A stretch of DNA of 16,597 nucleotides, taken from assembly GCA_046727175.1 (NCBI GenBank), contig JBKPCD010000060.1, positions 1 through 16,597 of the forward strand, in the 5' to 3' direction. The position numbers and the translations under genes were made by a program. Below are positions 1-6,183 of the stretch, piece by piece. A model generated the notes under the pieces. The model did no database searches, was not told where the DNA came from, and saw only the letters and a list, made by a program, of their open reading frames with translations. Source of the stretch: JBKPCD01 sp046727175. Lineage in GTDB: Bacteria; Acidobacteriota; Vicinamibacteria; Vicinamibacterales; 2-12-FULL-66-21. Position 1 is the stretch's first letter, and the number at the start of each line of letters is the position of its first letter.

Positions 1-84
1 GCTCGCTAGTGTTACCCATGTGTTACCCAGCCAACGCTGACAACGTCTTGAGCACCCATAATCGCGATATTTTCTAGTGATTTG

Positions 85-159
85 TGGTGGGCCGCCCGGG
101 GATCGAACCCGGGACACCCTGATTAAAAGTCAGGTGCTCTACCACTGAGCTAGCGGCCC
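85..159 (-). tRNA. tRNA-Lys (anticodon UUU)
   Basis: The reverse strand folds as a complete 75-nt cloverleaf. The acceptor stem GGGCCGC pairs with GCGGCCC, the D arm is GCTC-AGTGGTA-GAGC, the anticodon stem is CCTGA/TCAGG around the loop CTTTTAA (anticodon TTT, lysine), and the T arm is CCGGG-TTCGATC-CCCGG. The discriminator base is A and the 3' CCA is encoded in the DNA (plus-strand TGG at 85-87). All stems pair without mismatch. It would decode AAA/AAG lysine codons. A possible -10 box lies 15 bases upstream. Confidence 0.97.
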
Positions 160-173
160 GTCGAGAAACACCG

Positions 174-179
174 ATCGTA
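174..179 (-). promoter_or_regulatory. possible -10 box for tRNA-Lys
   Basis: The minus strand reads TACGAT here, 4 of 6 matches to TATAAT, about 15 nt upstream of the mature tRNA 5' end. No good -35 hexamer is seen at 16-18 nt spacing, so the call is weak. Confidence 0.25.
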
Positions 180-194
180 ACACGCCCCCGCGTT

Positions 195-210
195 CGGTTC
201 GTTCGAACCG
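195..210. repeat. inverted repeat CGGTTCG-TT-CGAACCG
   Basis: Two perfect 7-bp arms flank a 2-bp centre, upstream of the tRNA gene on its strand. It could be an operator or a cruciform. I see no family assignment. Confidence 0.4.
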
Positions 211-300
211 AGCCCGAGAACCGGGCGGTCTTAAACTAGCGCAAGTCCACTGCATGAAAATGAACCGGGTCCGAATCGCGAACCCCGAATCTCCCGGCAT

Positions 301-340
301 CGAGCGACCGAGCTACCGAACTCCCGAGCCACCGAACTAC
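301..340. repeat. degenerate octamer tandem repeat, five units
   Basis: Five consecutive 8-bp units read CGAGCGAC, CGAGCTAC, CGAACTCC, CGAGCCAC and CGAACTAC (consensus CGARCYAC). Each differs from the consensus at no more than about two positions. The array sits in non-coding DNA just past the 3' end of the ABM-like gene. Octamer arrays of this kind are typical of slippage-prone intergenic repeats. No role can be read from the sequence. Confidence 0.7.
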
Positions 341-369
341 CGGCGCGATTCTGTGATCTGAACACGCAA

Positions 370-714
370 TCAGCCCGATCGGCGCGACCACGTCGGGCCC
401 GCTCGCTCCGGCACGTCGAGTGCGCTGAACACGCCCAGTGCCTCCGTCCGATCCAAAAACCGATCGCGCTCGCCTTCGAGCGCCTTCATCTCATCGCTGA
501 AGTCGACGAGATGGCGCTCGTATACCAGCATCTCGCTCCAGTACTCCACCAGCAGATACCGGTTCGGTACCGCCAGGTCCTTGAGGAACGAGCTCCCGAG
601 AAACGAGCGGCTCCGTCGCGAGAGTTTCGTCCACTCTCCATCCGCGCCATAGAACCGCTCGAATTCCGCCGATTGATCGGGGCGGGTTTCGAACTGCCAG
701 ACGACTGCAACCAC
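370..714 (-). CDS. ABM-like (dimeric alpha-beta barrel) small protein
   Basis: A protein of about 114 aa beginning VVAVVWQFETRPDQ, followed by a helix with AEFERFYG, then a second strand and helix (RYLLVEYWSEMLVYERH). This strand-helix-strand layout and the aromatic pattern fit the antibiotic biosynthesis monooxygenase / dimeric alpha-beta barrel fold, in which small homodimers bind varied substrates. The actual reaction cannot be told. I chose the GTG at 714 because GGAGG lies 6 nt upstream (725-721); the longest frame starts at GTG 735 but would put that Shine-Dalgarno inside the gene. The C-terminal tail (about 15 residues, rich in P, R and S) looks disordered. It lies downstream of, and in the same direction as, the GH15/membrane-protein pair but is 160 bp away, so co-transcription is uncertain. 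Confidence 0.75.
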   Translation of the reverse strand: MVAVVWQFETRPDQSAEFERFYGADGEWTKLSRRSRSFLGSSFLKDLAVPNRYLLVEYWSEMLVYERHLVDFSDEMKALEGERDRFLDRTEALGVFSALDVPERAGPTWSRRSG

Positions 715-720
715 GCACAA

Positions 721-725
721 CCTCC
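721..725 (-). promoter_or_regulatory. Shine-Dalgarno GGAGG for the ABM-like gene
   Basis: GGAGG on the minus strand with a 6-nt spacer to GTG at 714. It decides the start against the upstream in-frame GTG at 735. Confidence 0.65.
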
Positions 726-789
726 ACCGCGCCACAGTGTATCAAGGCCATCGTGCGCAAGAACATCGCAAGGGGTGTAATGCTCGATA

Positions 790-810
790 GTGACCAATCT
801 TCGCGGTCAC
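790..810. repeat. hairpin GTGACC-9-GGTCAC between genes
   Basis: Perfect 6-bp arms around a 9-nt loop lie about 65 bp past the stop of the membrane-protein gene. There is no T-run on either strand, so it is at best a weak terminator or mRNA-end hairpin. Confidence 0.3.
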
Positions 811-876
811 GCGCCGACGGCGATCGTCCGAAGTTCAAGGGCAGTGAACGATATCATCGACCATCGACATAGGCGG

Positions 877-1353
877 TTACCCGACGTGATACAGCGCCGC
901 GATGACGACTCCATACAGCACGTGCGCGAGAATCGTGGCGATTGGTGTCCCGCGACCGTAGTGCAGCGCCAGAAACCCCGGCGGCTGCAGCACACGATTC
1001 GGCGTCGGCCCGTAGTACTCGCTGACCATGTGCGGGTGCAGACCCGGCAGCACGATCATGCCGATCGTGAGCACGAACAGCGCGTGTATCAACCCTGCGA
1101 CCGCGCCGAGCAGCAGCGTGCTCATGCGGAGCGCCTCGAACACGGCTCCGTACGGCAGCGCGAAGACGAGCCCGTTGACGAAGTGCACGGCGACGCCTAC
1201 GACCATCGCGCGATCGCGCCCCGGGGTGAATACCGTCCCGAGGAGCAGCGGGATACTCATCCGCGTGTAACCCATCCCCTGGCTGATCGCCATGATCGTG
1301 CTCATCACAATCGTCGCCACGAAGCCGGCGAGGAAGATGCTCGGCAGGTTCAC
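877..1353 (-). CDS. four-helix inner-membrane protein, function unknown
   Basis: A 158-aa hydrophobic protein with about four predicted membrane segments, near residues 4-24 (SIFLAGFVATIVMSTIMAI), 50-70, 78-102 and 137-156. A conserved-looking loop (GLHPHMVSEYYGP) precedes the last helix. I chose the GTG at 1353: it overlaps the stop of the upstream GH15 gene as GTGA, and the protein then begins MNLPSIFLAGF, a natural start for a first membrane helix. An ATG at 1383 would add ten residues without a clear Shine-Dalgarno. The overlap points to translational coupling with the GH15 enzyme. I do not recognise the family with certainty; it resembles small uncharacterised integral membrane proteins of soil bacteria. 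Confidence 0.75.
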   Translation of the reverse strand: MNLPSIFLAGFVATIVMSTIMAISQGMGYTRMSIPLLLGTVFTPGRDRAMVVGVAVHFVNGLVFALPYGAVFEALRMSTLLLGAVAGLIHALFVLTIGMIVLPGLHPHMVSEYYGPTPNRVLQPPGFLALHYGRGTPIATILAHVLYGVVIAALYHVG

Positions 1354-3194
1354 ACGTGTTTCGCACGCGATGCGGGCTGCCATTGCGGGTAGCCCGCGCA
1401 TTCCGCGAGTGTCAGCGCCGCATTGATCAAACCGATGTGCGTGAACGCCTGCGGGAAATTTCCCAGCAGTGCCTTCGTTCTTGGATCGAACTCCTCCGAG
1501 AACAACCCGACGTCGTTCGCGTACGTCAGCACCGACTCGAACCGCCGGGTCGCTTCGGTGAGCCGCCCCTGGCGAGCGTAGCACTCGATCGCCCAGTAGC
1601 TGCAAATGCCGAACGCCCCTTCCCCGCCGGGAATCCCGTCCTCGGTCAGATACCTGTAAAGGAGCCCGTCGACTCCCAGACGCGCGCCAATCCGTTCCGT
1701 CGTTCCAATCATCCGCGGTGCCCGCGGATCGACGTACGCGCAGAGACCAAGACGCAGCAAGCTCGCATCGACATCACTGGCACCGAAGTACGCCACGTAG
1801 CTTCCCGTCTCTGGATTCCATCCGTCCCGCTCGACCGTCGCGCGGATCTCGTCGCGGACCGCTGAGAACAATCCGCGGGGGCCGCGGACGTGCCCGTCGT
1901 CGTGCAGCTTCACCAGACGATCCAGCGCAACCCAGCACATGACCTTCGAGTGCGTGTTCTGACGCCGTCCTCGTCTGGGTTCCCAGATGCCATCGTCGGG
2001 CAGCTTCCAGAGGTCGCACACGGTCCGTCCGAGATCCACGAGCACGCGCGAGGTCGTTCGATCGATGCGGCCACCGCGAATCACGAACTGATGAATCGCG
2101 TCGAGCACCTCGCCATACACATCGAGCTGGAATTGGTTCTCCGCATCGTTGCCGATGCGAACCGGCTTCGACGAACGATACCCGTCCAGGTGCTCTAAGG
2201 AACGTTCGGCCAGCCGCGCCTCTCCGTAGACGTCGTACAGAATCTGCAATCTCGGGCTGGTCAGGCGTGTCGCATGGACCAGCCAGGAGAGAAACGCCTC
2301 CGCCTCGACGGTGTACCCCAGATCGAGCAGTGCACGAAGAGTGAGCGCCGCGTCTCGCAGCCAGCAGTATCGGTAATCCCAATTCCTCACGCCGCCGATC
2401 TCTTCCGGGAGCGACGTGGTGGGGGCGGCGATCACGGCGCCGGAAGGTGCGTAGGTGAGGAGCTTCAGCGTCAACGCACTGCGAATGACCTCGTCGCGAT
2501 AGTGCCAATCGTAGTGGCACTGTGACGCCCACCCTTCCCACCATTCGATGGACTGCTGGATCAATTCCTGGGCGCGATCGCCAGTCGGCGGCAGCACGGC
2601 CGGCGATCCGTACGTGAACGACAACCCCAGCGTGACTCGATCGCCGGCGCGAAGCACCCGTCGTCCGGACGCCGAGCTGCCGTCGGGCGCGACCCGGAGC
2701 GGAATCTCGCTGCGCAGCAGGAGCACAGCCGGCCCGTGCTCGGAGAGGAGAGATTCGTGGGCGTGGCTGCGGATCATCGTTGGCGCGCGGGCGTAGTCGA
2801 GTCGCGGCTCGTATTGGACTTCTACCTCGACGACCCCCTCATCGACTTCGAGGCGCCGCAGTAACTCGTGTTCAGGCCACAGCGTTCGCGCTTTGACCGC
2901 CTCGTCGGCCACCGGCATCAGGTCCGTCAGTCGCATTGTTCCCGTCGCCGTTGTGAACTTTGTCTCGAGCACGTTGGTCCGGCCGACATACCGGCGATTG
3001 ACGACGCACGGGTCCGACGGCCCTACTCGAAATCGTCCGCCGCGCGGCGAATCGAGAAGTGCGGCGAAGGCCGAAGGACTGTCGAAACGAGGGAGGCAGA
3101 GCCAGTCGATTGACCCGGCGCGTGAGATCAGAGCGGCGGAACGGCAATCGCCGATGATGGCGTATTCCGCGATCGGCGAGTAGGACGGCGTCAC
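1350..3194 (-). CDS. glycoside hydrolase family 15 protein (glucoamylase/trehalase-like)
   Basis: A 614-aa protein matching the usual length of bacterial GH15 enzymes. The N-terminal beta-sandwich domain (about 1-210) starts with IAEYAIIGDCRSAALISRAG and SIDWLCLPRFDSPSAFA. The (alpha/alpha)6 barrel carries IGGVRNWDYRYCWLRDAA (about 267-283), PDDGIWEPR (399-407, containing the likely general acid E405) and GGEGAFGICSYWAIECYA (about 523-540, containing the likely general base E525). In this family these residues hydrolyse terminal alpha-glucosidic bonds of glucans or alpha,alpha-trehalose. There is no signal peptide, so it is probably cytoplasmic. Both acidic residues are present, so it should be active; substrate is not decidable by eye. 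The start is GTG with no Shine-Dalgarno, compatible with a near-leaderless transcript from the promoter proposed just upstream. It is followed by an overlapping membrane-protein gene. Confidence 0.95.
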   Translation of the reverse strand: MTPSYSPIAEYAIIGDCRSAALISRAGSIDWLCLPRFDSPSAFAALLDSPRGGRFRVGPSDPCVVNRRYVGRTNVLETKFTTATGTMRLTDLMPVADEAVKARTLWPEHELLRRLEVDEGVVEVEVQYEPRLDYARAPTMIRSHAHESLLSEHGPAVLLLRSEIPLRVAPDGSSASGRRVLRAGDRVTLGLSFTYGSPAVLPPTGDRAQELIQQSIEWWEGWASQCHYDWHYRDEVIRSALTLKLLTYAPSGAVIAAPTTSLPEEIGGVRNWDYRYCWLRDAALTLRALLDLGYTVEAEAFLSWLVHATRLTSPRLQILYDVYGEARLAERSLEHLDGYRSSKPVRIGNDAENQFQLDVYGEVLDAIHQFVIRGGRIDRTTSRVLVDLGRTVCDLWKLPDDGIWEPRRGRRQNTHSKVMCWVALDRLVKLHDDGHVRGPRGLFSAVRDEIRATVERDGWNPETGSYVAYFGASDVDASLLRLGLCAYVDPRAPRMIGTTERIGARLGVDGLLYRYLTEDGIPGGEGAFGICSYWAIECYARQGRLTEATRRFESVLTYANDVGLFSEEFDPRTKALLGNFPQAFTHIGLINAALTLAECAGYPQWQPASRAKHV

Positions 3195-3205
3195 ACCGGA
3201 GACCG

Positions 3206-3233
3206 ACTATCAGAAAGCGAGTTGCTCTGACAA
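3206..3233 (-). promoter_or_regulatory. candidate sigma70-type promoter for the GH15 operon
   Basis: On the minus strand TTGTCA (3233-3228, 5 of 6 to TTGACA) is followed by a 16-nt spacer and GATAGT (3211-3206, 4 of 6 to TATAAT). Transcription would start near 3199, about 5 nt before the GTG at 3194, giving an almost leaderless mRNA. That agrees with the missing Shine-Dalgarno. Confidence 0.35.
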
Positions 3234-3297
3234 GAAGTCATACGCGCTGCAACACCTCGTCAATTTTTCGAATTTGCCGACACTCCACGGCAGCATT

Positions 3298-3345
3298 CTT
3301 GCTCCTGCCCGCGGCCGATGCGCCACGCCCGCGCAAAGCAGGAGC
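3298..3345. repeat. intergenic inverted-repeat element, copy A
   Basis: GCTCCTGC (3301-3308) and GCAGGAGC (3338-3345) are perfect 8-bp arms, with further CCGCG/CGCG complementarity inside. The 14-mer CTCCTGCCCGCGGC at 3302-3315 recurs with one mismatch at 6071-6084. CTTGCTCCTGCCC at 3298-3310 recurs with one mismatch at 6092-6104. This looks like a dispersed REP-like intergenic element. It overlaps only the spurious 5' extension of the receiver gene. Confidence 0.5.
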
Positions 3346-3431
3346 CGCGATCGCGCCATTTCCAGCGCAATCTAGCCGACGAGACGCCGGCAGTCGTTGC
3401 GTACGGCGAAGGCATTCTTACAAAGTCTGTC

Positions 3432-3743
3432 ATGAAAGACGTCGCGCATGTCCTGATTGCGGCATCCGACGATCCCGCGCGAGACGTGTGCGAGCGCCAG
3501 CTGGCGGCGGCAGGTTTGCGCGTCACGTTTGCCCGCACCGGCTTCGAAGCGATCGTCAAGGCTTCGTGTCAGCTTCCGGATCTCATTCTGCTTCATCGGT
3601 CGCTCGGTCTTGGGCAAATCACAGAGACGACGAGGCTCCTCGGGTCGTGCCCGGTGACGGCGCACATCCCCGTCGTCCGTCTCAAGTCCGAGCGTGGGGA
3701 TTCGAGACAGCTTCTCGAAACGCTGTCGGGTTTTTTCCTCTGA
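3432..3743 (+). CDS. small degenerate receiver-like protein
   Basis: A 103-aa protein with a receiver-like beginning: strand HVLIAAS, helix DDPARDVCERQLAAAG, strand RVTFA, helix TGFEAIVKASC, strand DLILLH, then HIPVVRL. Compared with CheY-type receivers the acidic pair at the end of strand 1 reads Ala-Ser, the phospho-acceptor Asp is His (DLILLH), the Thr position is not Thr/Ser, and the protein ends before the Lys-bearing fifth strand. It is therefore a pseudo-receiver or a decaying receiver rather than a working phospho-acceptor. The ATG at 3432 is preferred because the fold begins right there; the frame extends 5' to 3318 only through the intergenic repeat. No strong Shine-Dalgarno is visible. 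It converges on the hybrid histidine kinase, whose own receiver is intact, with 45 bp between the stop codons. Confidence 0.6.
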   Translation: MKDVAHVLIAASDDPARDVCERQLAAAGLRVTFARTGFEAIVKASCQLPDLILLHRSLGLGQITETTRLLGSCPVTAHIPVVRLKSERGDSRQLLETLSGFFL

Positions 3744-3785
3744 TAAGGCTGATTCGCGGGTTTTGCGACCGAACGTCGGGGATTG

Positions 3786-3795
3786 TGGTTAACCA
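3786..3795. repeat. palindrome TGGTTAACCA spanning the kinase stop
   Basis: A perfect 10-bp palindrome covers the TAA stop of the hybrid kinase (minus strand), in the short convergent gap after the receiver gene. It is too short for a terminator call and may be chance. Confidence 0.3.
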
Positions 3796-5966
3796 ACAGA
3801 TTCTCGAGCGCGAGCCGCCTTGTTTCCCGCCAGTTGGGCGATCTTCTGCACGAGGTCGTCGTAGTCAGCGGGCTTCGCGACGTAAAACGCGAAGCCTGCT
3901 TCGCGTATGCGGGCGTCCTCATCGGCGACGTAAGCCGTTAGCGCAATCGCTGGCGGATGCGGACGTCTGGATGTCGACGCGATTCTTCGCATCAGCTCGT
4001 ACCCGTCCATGCCGGGCATTGCTACGTCGGCGACGATGACGTGCGGATCGAACGTCTTGAGCGCTTCGAGGGCCACCTCGGCTGATCCTACCGCCATGAC
4101 GTCTGCTCCAGCCCGCTGGACTGCCAGCAGGATCAGCTCCCGTGTATCCTCGTCGTCATCCACCGCCAGTACCCGTACCCCGCGGAGCCGATCCGATCGC
4201 ACGACGGGCTGAATGCCGAGCGACGATTCCATACGCGGAGCGGCCAGTTTGAGCGGGAGCGTGACGACGAAGCGGCTGCCGTGGCCAGGACCGGCGCTGT
4301 CCGCGGTGACTGTTCCGCCATGGAGATCGACCAGGTGCCGAACGATGGCGAGGCCAAGACCCAGACCGCCGTGTGCCCTGGTCGTCCCGCTGTCGGCCTG
4401 TCGGAATCGATCGAACACATACGGCAGGAACGTGTGATCGATTCCGATGCCGTTGTCGGTGACGGTAATCTGCGCGGCGCCGCCCGTCTGCTGCACGTCA
4501 ATCTCGACACGACCGCCGACAGACGTGAACTTCACCGCGTTCGAGAGCAGGTTCCAGACGACCTGCTGCAAGCGGTCGGCATCGCCGTAAATCTGGCTGG
4601 AGAGCGCCGCGATAGAAATTCTGATGTCGATTTCCCGCGCACGCGCCGCCGGCTTCACGGCGTCGACGGCTGCGAGGACAACGGTCTGCAGGTCGATCGG
4701 CTGCGGCTCGATCCGGAGCTTCCCGCTCACGGCGCGGGACACGTCGAGCAGATCGTTGATGAGCACCGCCTGCGCACCGGCGTTTCGCTCGATGCTCTCC
4801 AGCGCACGCTGCAACGTGCCCCCGTCGAATCGACCGCTCTTGAGAATGTGGGTCCAACCCAGAAGGGCGTTCAGCGGCGTGCGGAGCTCGTGTGAGAGGG
4901 TTGCCAGAAAATCTTCTTTGAGGCGGTTCGCATCTCGCGCGTCGCGATACAGCAGAGCGTTATCGAGCGCGAGGCCGGCCCGGCTGGCCACTTCGAGCGC
5001 GAACCGCAGGTCGCGCTCGTCGTACCTGAAACGGAAGCTGGTCGAGCCAATCGTGAGCAGTCCGAGCGTCCGGCCCCGCGCGCGAAGCGGCACGATCATG
5101 TAGGACCTCACCCCCAGCTCGGTGAGGAGACGGCGGTGTTCGGCATTCTGGGCAACGCGGGTCACGTAATCGGGCGGGCAATCCGCTGCGAGCACTGGCT
5201 CGCCTGTCCGAATCACCTGCGCGCCAGGGCTGTCGACCGTCAGAACCGGCGGGTATTTCCGAAGGCCTTCCGCAATCGCCTGCTTCGTCGGGTCGGCGAC
5301 GACGCAATCGACGCGCGCGAAGCCTCCTTCTTCGCGAACCACGTCGATGACGCAGCAGTCCGCGAGGTCGGGGACGGCGAGCCGGGCAAGCGCGCTGAGC
5401 GTCGCCTCGTAGTCGAGCGTGGACGCAAGCACGCGGCTCGCATCTGCGAGAAATCGCTGTTCCTGCTCGACGCGGCGCCGCTCGGTGATGTCCATGAATA
5501 CGCCGATCGCGCCACGTACGGCGCCCCTCTCGTCGAAGAGGGGCACCGCCCACTCGTAGAGGCTCACGCGGCGTCCGTTTGGATGGACGACGTCCAATTC
5601 CACGTTCAAGACTTCGACGCCGTGCGCTGCCGCGTACTGCATCGGCAGCTCCTCCGGCGCGACCTCGCGGCCGTCCTTGAGCACCTTGAAAGGCGGCCGT
5701 TCGCCTTCAGGCGCACTGAGCGATGCGTTCTGCGACGCGCTGATGCCCAGTTGTTCGGCGAACGCCCGGTTGACCCGAATCTGCCGACACTGCGGGTCTT
5801 CGGCAATGCCGATGCCGATCGGCAGTATGTTGAGGATCGCATCGAGCTCGCCAGACCGTCGACGCAGGTCCGCGCTCAAGCGCGTGATCAAGTCGAGCAT
5901 TGTGGGGTCCAGCGGCCCGGCGGACATGGAGGAGAACATCGGGTTCCGCGGACCGGATTCTATCAT
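3789..5966 (-). CDS. hybrid sensor histidine kinase (PAS-GAF-HisKA-HATPase-REC)
   Basis: About 725 aa, with no membrane helix, so a cytoplasmic sensor. Numbering from the ATG at 5966: PAS near 35-165, ending GAIGVFMDITERRRVE; GAF near 175-340 (LADCCVIDVV, YMIVPLRARGRTLGLLTIGS); HisKA with the phosphorylated His at about 359 in LATLSHELRTPLNALLGW; HATPase_c with N box NLLSNAVKF, G1 DNGIGID, F box FDRFRQAD and G2 GLGLGLAIV; C-terminal receiver with the acidic triad VDDDED (about 603-605), acceptor Asp about 647 (VIVADVAMPGMDGYE), Thr about 677 (ALTAY) and Lys about 698 (VAKPAD). All catalytic residues are present. With no DNA-binding output it probably hands phosphate to another regulator. The start is uncertain: the frame reaches 6086, but those first 40 codons cover a hairpin-rich leader; later ATGs at 5939 and 5900 are possible. 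Confidence 0.93.
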   Translation of the reverse strand: MIESGPRNPMFSSMSAGPLDPTMLDLITRLSADLRRRSGELDAILNILPIGIGIAEDPQCRQIRVNRAFAEQLGISASQNASLSAPEGERPPFKVLKDGREVAPEELPMQYAAAHGVEVLNVELDVVHPNGRRVSLYEWAVPLFDERGAVRGAIGVFMDITERRRVEQEQRFLADASRVLASTLDYEATLSALARLAVPDLADCCVIDVVREEGGFARVDCVVADPTKQAIAEGLRKYPPVLTVDSPGAQVIRTGEPVLAADCPPDYVTRVAQNAEHRRLLTELGVRSYMIVPLRARGRTLGLLTIGSTSFRFRYDERDLRFALEVASRAGLALDNALLYRDARDANRLKEDFLATLSHELRTPLNALLGWTHILKSGRFDGGTLQRALESIERNAGAQAVLINDLLDVSRAVSGKLRIEPQPIDLQTVVLAAVDAVKPAARAREIDIRISIAALSSQIYGDADRLQQVVWNLLSNAVKFTSVGGRVEIDVQQTGGAAQITVTDNGIGIDHTFLPYVFDRFRQADSGTTRAHGGLGLGLAIVRHLVDLHGGTVTADSAGPGHGSRFVVTLPLKLAAPRMESSLGIQPVVRSDRLRGVRVLAVDDDEDTRELILLAVQRAGADVMAVGSAEVALEALKTFDPHVIVADVAMPGMDGYELMRRIASTSRRPHPPAIALTAYVADEDARIREAGFAFYVAKPADYDDLVQKIAQLAGNKAARARESVG

Positions 5967-5993
5967 TGCCCGGTAGGGTGGGAGGGGTTCCGG

Positions 5994-6008
5994 CGGGGCG
6001 AAGCCCCG
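5994..6008. repeat. hairpin CGGGGC-GAA-GCCCCG in the kinase leader
   Basis: A perfect 6-bp stem with a 3-nt loop lies 28 bp upstream of the preferred kinase start. On the kinase strand the loop region reads CTTCG, a very stable type of RNA loop. It may be a dispersed intergenic repeat or affect kinase translation. Confidence 0.45.
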
Positions 6009-6043
6009 GGTCTTGATTGACAAGCCTCGACAGCGTTCCTCAT

Positions 6044-6055
6044 ACTTCCGGAAGT
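6044..6055. promoter_or_regulatory. perfect palindrome ACTTCCGGAAGT
   Basis: A 12-bp perfect palindrome lies in the divergent region between the hybrid kinase and the ankyrin gene. Its size and place suit a dimeric repressor or activator site for the kinase promoter. No regulator is identified. Confidence 0.35.
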
Positions 6056-6070
6056 GCGCTCTTGGGGCGC

Positions 6071-6104
6071 CTCCTGTCCGCGGCAAGGGAGCTTGCTCCT
6101 ACCC
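6071..6104. repeat. intergenic inverted-repeat element, copy B
   Basis: This contains CTCCTGTCCGCGGC (6071-6084), matching 13 of 14 bases at 3302-3315, then the hairpin GGAGC-TT-GCTCC (6088-6099), and CTTGCTCCTACCC (6092-6104), matching 12 of 13 bases at 3298-3310. The two copies flank the receiver/hybrid kinase locus. Confidence 0.5.
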
Positions 6105-6138
6105 AATGGCGACTCGCGACAACTGAAACCTTCTTCCG

Positions 6139-6162
6139 GCCTGACACAAGCGGACATCAGGC
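6139..6162. promoter_or_regulatory. inverted repeat upstream of the ankyrin gene
   Basis: GCCTGA (6139-6144) and TCAGGC (6157-6162) are perfect arms 12 bp apart, centred about 34 bp before the ankyrin start codon. It could be an operator or leader hairpin. Confidence 0.3.
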
Positions 6163-6171
6163 AATAACGGA

Positions 6172-6178
6172 AAGAAGG
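6172..6178 (+). promoter_or_regulatory. Shine-Dalgarno for the ankyrin gene
   Basis: AAGAAGG followed by TGTGC and ATG at 6184. It fixes the start two codons inside the longest frame. Confidence 0.6.
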
Positions 6179-6183
6179 TGTGC

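Larger units (their letters stand above)
160..369. other. gene-free stretch between tRNA-Lys and the ABM-like gene
   Basis: I see no credible coding sequence or recognisable RNA here. The stretch holds the inverted repeat at 195-210 and the octamer array at 301-340, and is otherwise unstructured to the eye. Confidence 0.6.

Noticed and set aside
301..340. CRISPR array
   Set aside because: The 8-bp units are directly adjacent with no spacers.
854..1366. Minus-strand frame of 170 aa overlapping the membrane-protein gene
   Set aside because: It is rich in Arg and Ala with no hydrophobic pattern; the overlapping frame gives a clear four-helix membrane protein.
790..1392. Plus-strand frame of 200 aa
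   Set aside because: It is antisense to the membrane-protein gene, rich in Arg, His and Asp, and shows no motif.
1774..2544. Minus-strand frame of 256 aa inside the GH15 gene
   Set aside because: It is a shifted frame of the GH15 gene, which has all family motifs.
3299..4039. Plus-strand frame of 246 aa
   Set aside because: It runs across the receiver gene in another frame and antisense into the kinase; composition is Arg/Ser-rich shadow.
5136..6020. Plus-strand frame of 294 aa
   Set aside because: It is antisense to the PAS and GAF region of the hybrid kinase and shows no domain.
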